Positions 50,411 to 64,000 are shown, numbered from the stretch's first letter. The stretch: 64,000 nucleotides of DNA from Zeugodacus cucurbitae (GCF_028554725.1 NC_071671.1:50242001-50306000); one strand, 5' to 3'. Program-made: numbers and translations. Notes: generated by a model from the sequence alone, not told the origin.

Positions 50411-51285
50411 TTCTACAAAAAGACGCCTGTTCATTTGTTCGATTATTTATTTCTATAAATCACAGGGTACAAGAATATTTTCTCTAGATATGTAATAGAT
50501 TTCGGTAATTTACACTTTCCCGGCCGGAGATATTTAGTTTGGTCCTCGTACATTATCAAAACTCTAATTGGATCGTTTTCATAATGCAAACTAAAAATGC
50601 GTTTCCACATAAACTCTGTTAAATTTGTGGACGTCAATATCAATAATAGATACAATGTTAAAATCATGATGTCGGAGTTGTTCGATTCTGTTATTCGGAT
50701 GGTATCGACTTTGAGTGGTTCTATCTGTTTGGTCCTCGCATACAATCGCACTCAATCGAGTTCTTTAGAGCCCTGTATGAAAACTTGCGAGTTTAGACCT
50801 CACAACACGTTTTGTAAATTTCAGTCCTTAGTTTTCATCGGCAGTATTCTTATTGTATAATGATGTGACGAATGGTTCGTTCGTATATCGTTGATTAATT
50901 GAAATCTGTATACCCCTACCGGAAATTTGCAGTTTTGTTGATTAACTGGTTTATATTCATGGTCAGTTTCAAACCGTACTCTACACTGAATACTTTGTGT
51001 AGGTATTGAAATCTTTTCGTAGACTCCCAAAGCCGATGGTGCTGTGCAGAGTTAAGAGGTCTGTAGACTCCCCAATTATACATTTTCTGTTCGTGATCAA
51101 TTCTTAATTTTCAATTTACATTACTCTTTATTCTAGGCTTTGTCATAATTATCAAATCGCAGCAGCAAACACAGATTCAATGACGCAATGGCACTTTCGC
51201 ATTATCGCATTATTTACAAGAAGATTTTAACAGCAGCATATGAACTCATTCAACGCAGTCTTTTTATGTGTTTAATGTGAAATTA

Positions 51286-51325
51286 CCTTCTTCGGGCAAA
51301 CCTTCTTCGGCCAAACCTTCTTGCG
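51286..51325. repeat. 15-bp tandem repeat
   Basis: Three imperfect units of ACCTTCTTCGGCCAA type. Confidence 0.75.
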
Positions 51326-52359
51326 AAATACAAAGAAGTCGAATAAAAAAATGGAAACAATACGTGCAAAAATAATAAAGCGTAAAGTCTTGCGGAGCGG
51401 CCAAAACGAGTTCCAAAAAGTTTATTTTTGTTATAACTTATATTTCTTGGTGGTAAATCTATTATATATGTACTACATATGTATGCGTATCAAAATTCAA
51501 ATCCGCTAAGTCTACAGCCCGTTTACTCCCGTCGTTGTCGCCTCTCCAGCTCTCCCGTGTCAGTCTGCGCTTTATTATCCTCTTGTTCACCGCTGTTTGT
51601 GTGCCAAAGCAATTTAACCTCTTTTCTCGCTAACAATGAATATACATAACGCATATTTGCGCTTTTTATTATAGTCTCAACGAAAATGTATATTGTAATT
51701 AGTCATGATATTCCCACACCAAATTGTAGGATTTACGAATAAAAGTACAAAAGTAGTTTGATAGGTCAGTGCCTCTCTACACTACAACTCTGTTGTCAAA
51801 AAGTGACTGCCCATCGAGTGGTGTCGACTTTGTATTGGAAGTAAGTGAGATTTGAGCTTGATAGCCATAGAAAATAAGCAAACTCGGAATTTTTTAGGAG
51901 TATTCGGAAACTGTTTGATGGTTAAACAGGTTATAAATTCAGTAGTGGCTCAATACTTAATTTTGCCATGTCGGATATCGGATAGTAATTGTACAGTATT
52001 ATCACGCACAGTGAGATAATTAAAGCTTGAGTGGTCGAGAGGTAATACTTCGTATTTTTATGAGCTTAGCCATAAAGGAGCTAAATGATGAAGATAGCTT
52101 ATAGTCGATCAAATTGATCGTCTACAATTTCAATGGTCCAGATGGTCCAGTTCAGACGAATTTTTATAGCGTTAAAAACTACTGTATTTAATCAAAATTA
52201 AGGATATAATAGCCCTGTAGGGATCAATATGGACCCTTGCCAAATCTGATGAAGTTTCTCATTGTTAAGAGTTGTGGAAGAATCCAAACTGGGTTAGATC
52301 ACTAAAAGGATAGCCTTTGGCTCGATAAAACCCGGATTCAGTTCTGTCTATAGTTATCT

Positions 52360-52475
52360 TTGCTTATGGTTCGACCCGTCGAGTCAGCTCGTTACCTGGA
52401 CCTATATGGCTTCGAAGGCAACTGACTTATCTTTCCCACAACTAGTGTTGTAGAAAACCGTTACAACAACAAGGC
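52360..52475. mobile_element. possible LINE/SINE 3' end
   Basis: TCAGCTCGTTACCTGGACC ... GAAAACCGTTACAACAACAAGG resembles a repeat 3' end with a (CAA)n tail. Low information. Confidence 0.25.
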
Positions 52476-53794
52476 TCTTGTTTCATCCGTAAATGGTTCC
52501 ATTACCAGTTTTTGTGAACAAACTCATTTACTTCTTTCTTAATCTCGCGCTTATCGAACGACTCTCGTATTTACATTTACTTATATACACAGTTATGACT
52601 ACTTTGCACGAACTTTTCCATGCCACACCACGTCGAGCGAATTTCGTGCAGCCCACTAAGGAATAGGCCGAGAATGATCCTTTCAAAGGTGAACGACGAA
52701 AGTAACTGTAAAAAATCGAAGAGGAGTAAAAGCATAATTTGTTAAATGTGGCTTCCCTTCCTGCCACCAACAAAAACACACACCAACACCTATATAAATA
52801 TTCATACATAAATACAACCGTGGTATGAGTAATGAATGAGCGCCGACCCCGATGTGTATTACATTCTTTTGTGGCTCAACGACGCACTGACACTTACTCA
52901 CTGACTCACCGACGAGGTCGACGTCGCATCAACTTGTTGGTTAAGCCAGCTTTATAACCACTTATTTACTTACGCACCGTTACATATATACTTATAAACA
53001 TATTAGACACTGTAACACGCGCTGTAATTTCGGTGGAGGAGCGAAGCAGGAGGGAGTGGTGTTTCATTGCAACATTTTAAGAAATATAATTTATATGCTA
53101 ATACAAGAGTGCGAGTGCTAGTAAATGCGTTCGTCTTCAAGCTACTAACTTCTACTGATGGTCAACTGTGTGACTGCTGTATTGTTGTTGCTGTAGTAGA
53201 CTAGGCCATTCGTCTCATTTATATTATGTATCATAACGCTGACCCCTACTCGTATGGTAATGTTGGGGTCAATTAATTACTAGCGTGTTTTTGTGGCGTT
53301 TTCCCGTTAGACTGGTGACACAAGCATTTGTATTACATACACCGATATTCTCATATAGCTTACAGGTTTTTTGTGGTTATATGGTATACATCTGTGTGTT
53401 TTTCGTTGTTTTTGTACGTATAGTCTAACATTTCAATGTCGCCTCGGTTTCTTTCGTCTTTGCAGTTGTACTGTTTTTTGACTTATTTATAACTTGTATG
53501 TATTTTTTTTACATGAACAACTCCCTTTTGGCTTATGACTGATTTCTATGCGGTGGTGTGATGCTTGTATATTAGGGGTGTGCTCCTTTCGATGTCACTT
53601 TTATTTATATATTTCATCGATTTTTGCAATTGTAGAAACCCCAGAAATTATATGGATTTGAGTTGGACTACGAAGTGTCTCGGAATTTTAGAAAATTATT
53701 GAAATATTGATTTTTCCAAAATTGAATGATTTGGGGCAAGTAATGTCAAATCCCGAAGTCCTGGACCTTATTTAAACTGGAAAGTGTAAATTAA

Positions 53795-53900
53795 TTGAAA
53801 CGAGTGGTTTCAACGCAGTCGGATCTGATAAAGGAATATGGGTTATTTGAGCATAGAAAGAGGTGGTTAGTGTCATGCTGAAGTTCTGGAGAATATTGTG
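53795..53900 (-). mobile_element. decayed Jockey-type 3' end
   Basis: GTTTCAACGCAGTCGGATC and GAAAGAGGTGGTTAGTGTCAT match the 32.69-32.77 kb copy with many changes. No frame survives. Confidence 0.5.
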
Positions 53901-54470
53901 TACCCTTGAGAATTTTTTTCAGATGACGCTAGGTTGTCCCAAGAGATTATTTGTCGTTTTCTACAAAGGTAGCCCGACTTTTGATTGTTGCTTTTGTTGT
54001 TGAACATAATTTTGAGAAATGCTGACGAGTTGTCAGTTCCTAGCCGCATATAACTTTCATGGTATACAGGTTAAGTGGACTAGTGGAATAGACGTTCCAT
54101 TCTCTATTCGCAGATGCCACAGTCTTCCGGAACTTCTGAAAGTTGCCGATAACTTGAACCGTTTGATCAAAAACTAGTCCTCTCCAGAACGTACTAACTC
54201 ATAGAAATTGATTTATAAGTCTCCATAAACTATGGGTGGATTTTCTAAATCTAAAGGTAGGTCTTATAACAGTATCCTGTACTAATTACTAGAAATGTAT
54301 CTTTGCTACCATTTTAATGCGTGGTTTTGCTTTCCCGTGCTTGTGAGCTTGCCTGTCCTCTCAGAACGAGACCAAAGATATGTGGGAAGTTTTCTTCTAA
54401 AGCCTAAAAAACCAACCTTCCCACTCCAAAAATCCTTCATTTTTCTTAATCAAAACCACCACTCTCTTTT

Positions 54471-54486
54471 CTCTCTCTCTCTCTCT
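54471..54486. repeat. (CT)n microsatellite
   Basis: Eight CT units. Confidence 0.85.
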
Positions 54487-57319
54487 ATAATCTTACTGTA
54501 TTCCTAATACTAAGTATTCATCTAGTTTCTAATCTAAGAAGTCTATGCACTCTAAAAATAAGGATATCCCTTGTGAGCACACGTACATTTCGTGCTCAAA
54601 TCCATTTTAATTTCAATGTCCTGTGTAGTCTCGTAGCCACGCCGACATTTGGAACGTGCTTAGCCACAGTTTTTGTTTTTATTATTTGTCCTTGCTGATG
54701 TGTGTGAGTTATCCTTTAGTAGTTCATTTGAATTCGCTGGAACTCGCATGAATGCACTCGCTCCTTGCTCGTGTCTACACACCATATGTATAAATTTAGG
54801 TAAGTCGGCATGAGCCGAGTCATGTTGACACAAATCAGATTGACGTGTTTGCTTTTGTCATCATTTTGCTATTGTATCGTGGTTGTGCTCTCGTCCTCAA
54901 TGTCGCTCGGCGAGGATTCGCAACAGTTTTTGTATGTGTCATGACTTTGCTTTCAAGCACTAATCTAGCAGTGGTCTATATACATATAACTATTAGGAAG
55001 GTATAAATGAACGTAATAGTTCTAAGAATTTTTGTTCGTATGTATTATCCTAAACCTACCGAGCCGCTAGACTTTTGAACACTTCAGGTGAATGAAATAA
55101 TTGAAATTTTTCGGAAATTATTTTTCGTCTGCAGGGCGTATGTTTGTATATATAAATTAATAAAAACTCTCAAGGTACGGATAAGTTCAATGCCTTGTGA
55201 TCATGCCAATTTTTAATCTATTTCATTCACTACAGTTCCTTTCTAAGCAAGCTAAAGAAACCGAGTAAGAACTCGCCCTTATGTTGTTGTCGTTACAGTA
55301 GAGCGAAATAACTCTATCTTTCCTTTATTACGCGATTCATTCGCATGCATAGGGTCGTTCTCCCAAGATTAGTCTTCAATGGGATAGACCATTCAGCAAG
55401 TTCGTCTGGTCTGATTTTTATCTATTGCCATCTTCATTATAAAAGCTTATTAAATGTGCTTAAAAATATAAACTTTTGTCTTTTTTGGGCCAAAATTGAC
55501 AATATGAAGAACTCTTCGGTTCCAATAATCTCCGCTTTTTTCTCTAATAAGGCATATCATGATGTTTGCTGGAAATTAAATGCACAAGATATTTTGAAGT
55601 TTGAATTGGCATGCCACAAACTCATCGTGATCTTATTCACTATAACCTCACTTGTTTTGGAGACGATTCTAAACGATAGACCATACATTACATCTCTACA
55701 ATTCTCATAACTTTTCATCGAAGCATCAAGGCACAAAGTAAGTGATGTGGTAGTGGCTACTTAGGTGGTGAAATCATATAAGGAGAGGTTCTGATGTTCC
55801 GGTGGAATCCAATTTATGACGGAAATGTTTTGAATGTATTGGTTTGAATGGGTAAACATATAGGCGGGCACTCCTAGCGTGATGGACATGGGTTTGGAAG
55901 GTCAGAGTCAGGTCTGGATAGGTTGGAGTTGATTCACAGATTCCACACCGTAATTGCACAAGGAGTACGAGAGAGCAACAAGGGAACAAAAAAAGCTTCT
56001 AGATTATTGGAATTTGATCGATGGGGTTTAAAATAGATATTCTAATCCATAATTTTCTGCTAACAGCAAGATACAGCCCGGAAACACGAAAAGAAGCTTG
56101 TCCAAATTTCTAGCTAGCTAATGTCTTCGCGATATAGACTAAGCGTGTTCTAAACTAGGTCAGCAATTCCGTATATTTTCATTTCATTAATTATTTAAAC
56201 CTTTCTAGACGCGAACGTAACGACTCAGCATGTGTCTGAGACAACCCATTGTTTGTAACGTTTGTAGTAACGGAGCTATGAGCATGTATATTTGATTACA
56301 AAAGTAACAAAAAGTGAAAAACAGCTATAAATAATGCACATTTAGCGCTGGAATTCTACGACCCATTCCCGTTATTATTTGCATGTGTCAGCAGTTTTGG
56401 TAGATTTTATCACAGTGCAGTGGCGGTGGCGCACTTGCCACCGAGGCGGCGACACACACACACTCTCACTACTGTCACTAATGCGGCAATTATCACACTC
56501 GACTGGGAAAGGGTGTGCGCTCACACCGCCCGCCTTCCGGATTCGGCGGTTGAAATCAATATAAGCATTCCAGAGCAAAGTGTCGCATCGCGACATTGTT
56601 ATTCGATTAAGCGCTATATAGCGTTCCATCAAAACACGAAGTCGCACACATACAAATATACGTACATATAAGTGAATGGTGAGCTTTGTGCTCTAAAACT
56701 CACAGTTTTGCTATTCAAACCATACTGAAATTGCATGTCGAGGGGGCGGGGTAACGATTTGACGTCTCTACATCCACATATGTTTGTTTGTTTTTGTAAT
56801 ATTTATGCATTTGCATTCGCTTTGCTTTGCTTTTGTTTTGTTTTTCACATGTTCATATTTCAAATTCAAGGTTCCCCATATTGTGTCAGCGGCAATAAAT
56901 GCCCCAAACACACTTACATCCCCACTCACATATAGACAGATAACTGCGCTTGTGAAAAATGTCATCATCGTAAATATAGTGCGAAAGCAAACGCCAAGCA
57001 CGACAAGCACCCAGTTACACATAGAACGCCTAGTTGACTTCGTGAGTTGACATGCGCTTGCACTTCCAAGCTGATAGACAAGCCGGCGGTTGATTAGTGC
57101 TGCAGCGAAATACGATAAACAAACAGTTGAGACAAATACATTGAGAGACAAAGCGCTAATCAGCCGTTTATGTATGTATATTTCGCTATTGTATTCACCC
57201 TCGTGCGCATTTTAAGAGCAGTCTAGCTGACAATAAAACCAAATTACAACAACAGCTGATAATATTTTATTGCATTTTTTATAACCCCTCGACAACACTT
57301 AGTATGTGAGGATTACAGG

Positions 57320-57530
57320 TTTGTTATTGTTGGTTTTTGTTGTTGCTGCAGCGGCAGAAAATATACGCCAAAGAATTTTGAGGAATACTGCCTAGTTGTA
57401 GTCCTCTTGGACAATTGGGGTCCGTTCCGTTTACGTAGACCCGATTATTGTGGGTTTTGTACAGAATAACTGTATTCAGAGAGCTAGCAGCCCAATCTAA
57501 TAAAGAGGGTGGTTGAATTAGCAAAGTCTC
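57320..57530 (-). mobile_element. possible truncated LINE 3' end
   Basis: Minus strand: GGACCCCAATTGTCCAAGAG, then a C-rich stretch ending in GCAGCAACAACAAAAACC, a (CAA)n-like tail. The short frame is not diagnostic. Confidence 0.3.
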
Positions 57531-59331
57531 TTTCTATATTTGTACATTGGTTCGTCCAGATTTTCGTCCATCCATGAACAGACGGATTTTTATAGTCAAC
57601 GGATCCAAAATTGATTGGTAATGACCATTAGCAACTCGAGCGAAACGATATTCTTCTGAAAATATTGAGTTTCTGATCATGTAATAAGTAATACCGTTAT
57701 GCGAACACTGTATACGAGTGTTTTGAACGTAAAATTGCTTTGAACTCTAAGCTTTAGCGCTAGTTGCTATGATGAAAGCTACGTCTTGAAAAAATCGTCA
57801 AATTTCATCAGTCATTTGGGTTGATTGCCTCTTCTTGGTGCTGAGTCATTCAATGTCAAAAAAAGGATAATTCAAACTGTGACATGACTTCTCAGGGTCA
57901 GGGTCTTCATTGACTTTGCCCCATAGATCCTAGAAGCAAATATATGATGATTATATTTCTCATCCAATATATTCCTTTTCAAAAAACCTTTCTTGATTGA
58001 TACACAGTCAGTTAGTGGAAGCATATGATATTTTCTAATAGAGGACCCTCATATTAACATAAAATATTCTTAATTTATTAAATGATGCCCTTGTGGCAGT
58101 TTTTTGTGGGTTATTTGTCCGGATACGTTCTGGTTACGTAGTTCTAGCGGTCTTAATAGGAGGGGTCACCCAACCCAATTTGTCAATTGTATATGGTTAT
58201 CGGTTAGTTTTAGACTGCTTTGGACATTTTTTGCTTCGTAACGAAGTTTAGACGGTGGAATGTGGAACCTCATTATAGGGTTATAACCACTCTCTTCAAT
58301 GCTTTCATGTTTCATTTTACAGATGATAGACCAGTTTTACTATTATGTACCACTGAAATGACAAATTATTGTCAAAATGACATACACAATTTGTTATACC
58401 AAATTTTAAGTCTTAAAATTGCAGAAAAAACTGAACTGAATTGTCAAAAAATTCATAGCTTCAAATATTAATTCAGTGCGACCAAATATTTGAAATTTTA
58501 GACACAATATTTTTTCATTGCTACCAGTGTATTTGAATAGCTAATATAATGTGTTCGATTCGTCACTCTCTAACGACTAATATTTTTAATATTTATCTAC
58601 ATAAAGGCGCTGGTGATATGATCTACAAAATATGCATTTAGCTTCTTCTTTATTTATTTTTTTTTACAGTTATTATTACATTCATTTTTTATTGCGCGTT
58701 CCATAAAATACGAAAAAATATATGAATGCAGGCTAATCCATACACACACTCTCTTACACAAAAAATTACTCGTGTGTGTATATGATATGCCGCAATAAAA
58801 TCTATCAATTGTCAGTTTTTATGTCTGTCTGCACACACCATGGGTTCAACGCAGTAGCTTTTTTGTGCTTACTTTGTTGTTGTTGCTGTTGTCAAGTTGA
58901 ACTGTTGCAATTGTTTCGTTTAATATCCGAATATCATGCAGCGTACGCGGCATAAATTGACATTTGACCTTCTCAGTTAGTGTATTGCTGCAACAATCCT
59001 GCAATCCGCCAACCCATCAAGCAGCCAACCAACCCAAATAACCAAGCAACAACAACGCAATAAATATATCCAATAAATCACCGTTATTTTTTTATTCAAT
59101 ATTTCGCTGTTTGCTGCAATCGAATTTCAACGCAAAATTGACTCAATGTTTATATTTACACTGCTGTCAAAAACATACTGACATGTATGTTTGTATGTGT
59201 GTAATTATCCATTGGTGCTGCATTATAATTTTATTTCGAACATTTTTAAAACGTAACGGTCTATTGGGTATATTAAAGGCAATGTGTGTACATACGGATT
59301 ATAATTTTTATAAGATTATTGTATGAAAATC

Positions 59332-59445
59332 GAGTTCGATTTTCAAAAGTGTCAAATAGACCCGCACCTGATATATAACTCCGAATTTGAGTTCGATTTT
59401 CAAAAGTTTCAAATAAACCCCAACCTGATATATAACTCCCAATTT
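59332..59445. repeat. 57-bp tandem duplication, two copies
   Basis: Copies at 59332-59388 and 59389-59445 both read GAGTTCGATTTTCAAAAGT...ACCTGATATATAACTCC.AATTT, with about six differences. Confidence 0.9.
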
Positions 59446-60069
59446 GAAAGCCTCTTCAGATTTTTAAATGTTCATTAAAGTGTAAAAATCGTGCGTTAAA
59501 ATGTATGGAATTCTCTTACCCAATTTTATTCACTTTGTGTTCTTTAAACAATACTTAGTATACAGAAAACCTAATTATGTTGTTCGTTACTTTGCTGAGC
59601 AAACTCTGGATGTTTTCTTTACTATGTTCATACCAGTGAGTAATATTTTTGGGCGGAACGGAGCCCTTGGAGAAGGGGAGTAGTGAGCTTTTTCAAAGAA
59701 GCTTCGAAATTCAGGGGATGAAATTCGAGAATAATTTCATTGGGTTCTCTGCCTCCAACTATTGTAGTTTCTGATTTCCAGACCAGAGTTTTTCAAGTAG
59801 ATGTGACTGCTGACTTCTTCCATTTGGCTCAGTTTAGATAAGAGGTCCGTTTACTTGTTTAGATCTGCCTCCTCCTGATCCTAACCGGTCATTGCCCAAA
59901 ATGCATCCATGTGGTAAGTATAAAATGAAAGTAGACGAGGTGGAATGATTTCTGCACTTACTCTTAGATAGTTCAGTCTTCACAAAGTAAAACCTGAAAC
60001 ACCTTGGATCTCGTACCTTTCTGTTAATGCTGGAAATGTTAATATATTCTCGCATTTTGCACGGATAAT

Positions 60070-60420
60070 CATAAATTTTGCACTACAACCGGGTGTTGGT
60101 TTTGGCCGCGTCCATAAACCTTTGCCAGTCGTCTCTGCATTGCGCACGATGATGCAATTTGGGGATTTCAAGCTTCGCCAGGTCTATATCCATTTCATCC
60201 TTCCACCTGCTTTTCGGCCGTCCTTTTCTTCGCGCTGGATTGTTTTCTTCCATTCGAGCGATATGCCCCAGCCAACGCAGTCGTTGTATTTTTAATGCTA
60301 AGCGCTATGTTCATATAGCCGAAGAGCTTATACAGCTCGTCATTCCAACGAATCCGGTAATAACATACACCTACGTGTCTTCTTTTTGGACAGATGGAGG
60401 TGGATACCAAGAATTTCCAA
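60070..60420 (-). mobile_element. diverged RTE-like LINE fragment (C-terminal end)
   Basis: The minus strand, with one frameshift, gives YRIRWNDELYKLFGYMNIAL, then RLRWLGHIARMEENNPA, KGRPKSRWKDEMDIDLAKL and CRDDWQRFMDAAKTNT, the same block order as the closing part of copies 1 and 2 but a distinct family. The frame is broken where the lysine run is. There is no tail or duplication that I can define. Confidence 0.75.
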
Positions 60421-63400
60421 AAGCTCGCTTTAATGATTTTTTAAGCTATATAGGCACAAGCTTCATGACATGAGGTACCTCAACAAAGTAAAAATTAGGT
60501 TATATTGACTAATGCGATTTCCAGCGACTTGAGACGGTATTGGTCAATAAGCTTAACTCGAAGATAATATATCCACCCCAAAATACGTCGGGAGGTTAAT
60601 TATCCACTGCAAGAGCATGATCTTAATTTACAATTGATCAAAATTTTACAATTTTACTTTACTTTGTTATTCTATAAATAATATATACCCATATATATTA
60701 TGAGATATGAAAACAAATTCCCCGCCGCATAAAATATGTTAACACATTTTTTTCTGACATATAAATTTAAATAATTCTGATAGTAATATGATATTTTAGT
60801 CCACATACACATTCGTTCATACATAATAAGTTCATTTATACATAAATACCACATATTTACATTTTGGCCATTTTGGCTGATAGCACATGACTAAGTTTAA
60901 GTACGACTCGAATCTTGCCTGCACATTGAACTTCACTTTGCTTCGTGCTTTGTTTTTGTTCTACTTTTTCTGTACTGAAATATTCTGATATAATATAACA
61001 TATTTAATGCGAAATAATGTATTATCTCAAGCATTGTTTATATTTACCGAATTGAATGTGAATTTGCACAAAAAATCGCGATTAAACGTGTGTGTAATGA
61101 GCAGTAAATCAGAGTTAAACGCGAGAGAAATCGAATTTTTCAGCGTTTGTTAATTTTTGCCCTTCACACATGCATACTTATTTACGTATAGACTTAGAAA
61201 AGGAAGTAAGCAATAATAATAATAAAAAATATTTATAAATAAATTAACTAATAATTTTTTTTAATATGAGTTATATAGTTAATTAACACATTCCTTTGTG
61301 TTGTTTTTACATTCATAACCTTGAATATTATTCATTTACACTAATGATTAGAAGGTCCAAAAATTTGCGCTGTGTATTGTATATAGAGCCATTAATTTCC
61401 ACGAAAAACGTAATGTTACTCCAATATTAATTAGAAGAAAATTAAATAAATGATTAATTAAGTGTATATTAAATTGACTTATCGAGCTAATCACAGAAAC
61501 TGAAACTTCGGAAAGAATTTAAGTCCTTAATATATCTAGAAAAAGTATTGACAAAGATACATTAATCATTAGACCTACTATAAAGATGGCATACGTCTCT
61601 GACTCCTTTAAAAAGTTGTTTTTCTTACGCAGTGTGGTTATTACTTTTAGGAGTTTGAGCTTCCGAAACAATTCACAAAATCACACTTGATGAATGGGTA
61701 GTTTATTGCGGGATCCTTTTACAACTTTCAGAAACCTCTTCAAAACGTTTATCATCGATAAATTTCGGCATTACAAAACTAAGCGAGAAATAAGGGATTG
61801 CTTTGGTTCATAACGAACAATATTTGCGTAATTAGTAATCAAGAACATTATATCTAATTGGCAAAATCATTATTCGGAGTTCCTCTTCATCTGGATTGTA
61901 GAAATTGTAATGAAGTTGGAGCAGTTTTAAAAACAAATCATAAATTAATTCTGATATAAACAAGTATCAGCTTTATTATCCTCAATAATTTTTACTTCCA
62001 TTTATAATTATTGCTAGACTCGAAAATATTAGATTTTTAATGTAGTTCTTGCACCTGATCGTCCTGCCACTCAGTAGTGGCTTAAGGTACTCAAACCTCT
62101 GGATAATACAGAAAGTTCAAAATACCCGAGTTTCGAAAATCTTTTCTTACTCAGTGTAAATTTAACAGAAATTAATTTTATGGTACATTAATACCATAAA
62201 TGTATCCACCACCGCTTTGCAATAATCTAATACATTTTAAAGTAGTCAAATATCTTTTTCGAAAAATATGTGCATCGTATCGATTTAAAATACTTAATAT
62301 CATTTTTAAGGTAGTTTAGTACAATATTAAGAAATAATTACTATCGATTCTATGAGCAATGAGCAAAACAATTACTTCTACCAAATACCGATGCATTACA
62401 AATTCCAGCATACAAAAATACACTATATACTCTATTTTTCCATATCAAGTATGCAATTCCTCTATCTCTATGTATCTCCTTACTGAATCAGAAATAATAT
62501 TTTAATATTCACTTTCCACTTATTGCACGTTTTTTCCGCTTAAACCAAGCAAAGATTTCTAATTATCAATTAAATTTCCACGAAATCCCAGCAAAAGATG
62601 CCACTTATGCAATTCAAGTGCATTTCGCTTTATCAATATTCATTTCTGCTCCACTTAAACGGGTCATCATTCTACTGAACGTGCTGAGTATTTGCAAATG
62701 CGAAAGTTCATTTCGTCGTATGCACGAGGCGTGGAACGAGTGTGCAGCTCTATGTGTATTCGTGTGATAAGAAGATTGTGCTTCTCTATCTGCATAATTT
62801 ATGTAGACTTTAATATTTAATGTTCTGAACTTTTTGGTCTTTTTGGTAAAAGCAACGTATGCAATTAGTTGGGTGAAAAAGAAAGCTTTTTGGGAACTTT
62901 GGAATTTAATTATAGAAATAATCTTTTATGTTTAATTTGCTGAATATTTTATGAAATATTTCGTTTATTTAAATTTTGTCTAAAAGGCCCATATATAAAG
63001 ACGTTTTAAGGTTAGTTTGTCCCAAAGAAATGTTCATTAAGTATGTTGTTTAGAATTTTTGAACATTGTAGTAACTAGCTTAGATGATCTACATATGAGG
63101 TGAATATGGTTAAATTTGGGCTCTATAAGAGATCTAAAATAATCTGAGTGCAGCTAAAAACACTTACAAGGTCAAAAAATTTCTAAAAATGTAAAAGTTT
63201 GGGTCCAATATTGCTCTCTGATATCTCCAGTGTATTCCAAGTTCACGAGAATCAAGTTAAATTGACTATCCATTCGACGGTATTATTATTCTTTATTGAA
63301 TCATTTTACATTATTTAAAGATTTTTTATATGTGTATAGCAGATATTACTAGCTTTGATAAAACTTTCCAATATAAATCTTTCATAAATCTTTCATAATC

Positions 63401-63888
63401 CCTCTCTCTTCCTCTCTCATAAAGTTGTAAAAAATCCACTTAATTACAGAACCGTTCAAATTAATACATGTTATTATTATTATTGGCCTAACGGTACTAC
63501 TATAATTCTCATCAAGTTAATGCAATAAAAAACATATTTATGCTTATGTTCATAACCTGAAAATATGCGCTCATGCTAGTCATAGGTTTCAATTAATAGT
63601 TGATTAATAAGCAAAGCGTGTAATTAATAAGTGCATTCAATTATTTTCACTTCTCTTTAATAATATTATCTTTATTGCAAATGCTTTTACGTTCAATATT
63701 GTCTCATGCTTACGTACTATATTATGTCTAGGATTATATCCGTAACTTATTTTCATAAATTTATCGATGAATCATACTCACTTCCTCAGCAAACATAAGC
63801 AAAACATTAAAGCGTCAACTAAATTGTCATATAATATTCATTATTGTACATAATGATTAATTTTGATGTTGTCTTCTTTTCATTGCAG

Positions 63889-63976
63889 AAATCGAGTTGG
63901 GCACAAAATGCATCGTGGAGATGGAAAAACAGCAGACAATTCTGCAAAATCCGCCATCATTGGACAAATTGGAGAG
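63889..63976 (+). CDS. Khc-73: kinesin-3 heavy chain Khc-73 (KIF13-type), coding exon 2
   Basis: The acceptor GTCTTCTTTTCATTGCAG precedes AAATCGAG, and the donor GAGAG|GTGAGT is at 63977. Spliced to exon 1 it reads E-IELGTKCIVEMEKQQTILQ followed by NPPSLDKLER, the segment after the first motor strand in Khc-73/KIF13 orthologues. It ends in phase 2, and the next exon (expected to lead to the P-loop GQTGSGKS) is beyond the window. The frame across both exons is clean. Confidence 0.93.
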
Positions 63977-64000
63977 GTGAGTGAGGCATACATGTATAGT

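Larger units (their letters stand above)
37555..63888 (+). other. Khc-73: Khc-73 intron 1, 26.3 kb
   Basis: The GTAAGT donor and TTCTTTTCATTGCAG acceptor bound a phase-1 intron. It holds at least six transposon remnants and no supported host exon. Ordinary AT-rich stretches with nothing recognised are 37.6-39.7, 42.3-43.9, 44.3-45.5, 47.7-49.6, 50.4-53.7, 54.0-57.3, 57.6-59.3 and 60.5-63.8 kb. Confidence 0.85.

Noticed and set aside
50443..51030. Two minus-strand frames of 102 and 69 codons with a shared CGAGGACCAAAC motif
   Set aside because: Looked like a decayed gene, but no domain can be recognised and joining them needs several arbitrary shifts.
56340..57151. Cluster of frames around 56.4-57.1 kb
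   Set aside because: Overlap on both strands in a CA-rich, GC-richer patch; no homology or splice support.
1..64000. CRISPR array, operon, phage or other prokaryotic system
   Set aside because: No regularly spaced direct repeats, no dense gene arrays, and introns with eukaryotic splice sites throughout.

Overview
The window is a stretch of insect nuclear genome, most likely from a higher fly and perhaps a tephritid fruit fly. The reasons are an AT-rich background, GT-AG introns that range from short to very long, dipteran-type Inr/DPE core promoter motifs, a kinesin that resembles Drosophila Khc-73, and many insect-type transposon remnants. The species assignment is inference; no database was searched.

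Only two host genes can be supported. (1) On the minus strand, 5579 down to 1642, lies a complete 'nose resistant to fluoxetine' (NRF-6)-like membrane acyltransferase. I assembled it from six coding exons that stay in frame and give 798 residues. A good splice acceptor 36 nt before its ATG implies an upstream non-coding exon. The best candidate is at 26560-26931, about 21 kb away, and has an Inr and a DPE at the canonical spacing. (2) On the plus strand, the first coding exon (37500-37554) and second coding exon (63889-63976) of a kinesin-3 motor gene, Khc-73/KIF13 type, are separated by a 26.3-kb intron. Its 5' leader is marked by about 770 bases with no ATG. The two genes are divergent (head to head).

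Everything else is intergenic or intronic sequence carrying transposon relics. They are: a mariner-type transposase 3' half with its terminal repeat (1-634); a 196-bp Harbinger-like MITE (6341-6536); a 172-bp pogo-like MITE (7701-7872); a decayed mariner 3' end next to a non-LTR RNase H fragment (19.6-20.5 kb); two 5'-truncated RTE-like LINE copies with recognisable target-site duplications (20.95-21.60 kb and 46.14-47.22 kb); an internally deleted mariner (41.85-42.28 kb); several Jockey/I-type LINE 3' ends (32.6, 39.8, 43.9, 53.8 kb); a third, diverged RTE-like fragment (60.07-60.42 kb); a near-perfect 91-bp palindrome (30.97-31.06 kb); and an almost pure A/T block of about 850 bp (17.28-18.13 kb). 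The second RTE copy appears to sit inside an older Tc1-like element with terminal inverted repeats.

I found no rRNA, CRISPR, operon or prokaryote-like content, and no clearly new protein system. The most useful observations concern gene structure (distant promoters, giant introns) and the transposon history of the locus.
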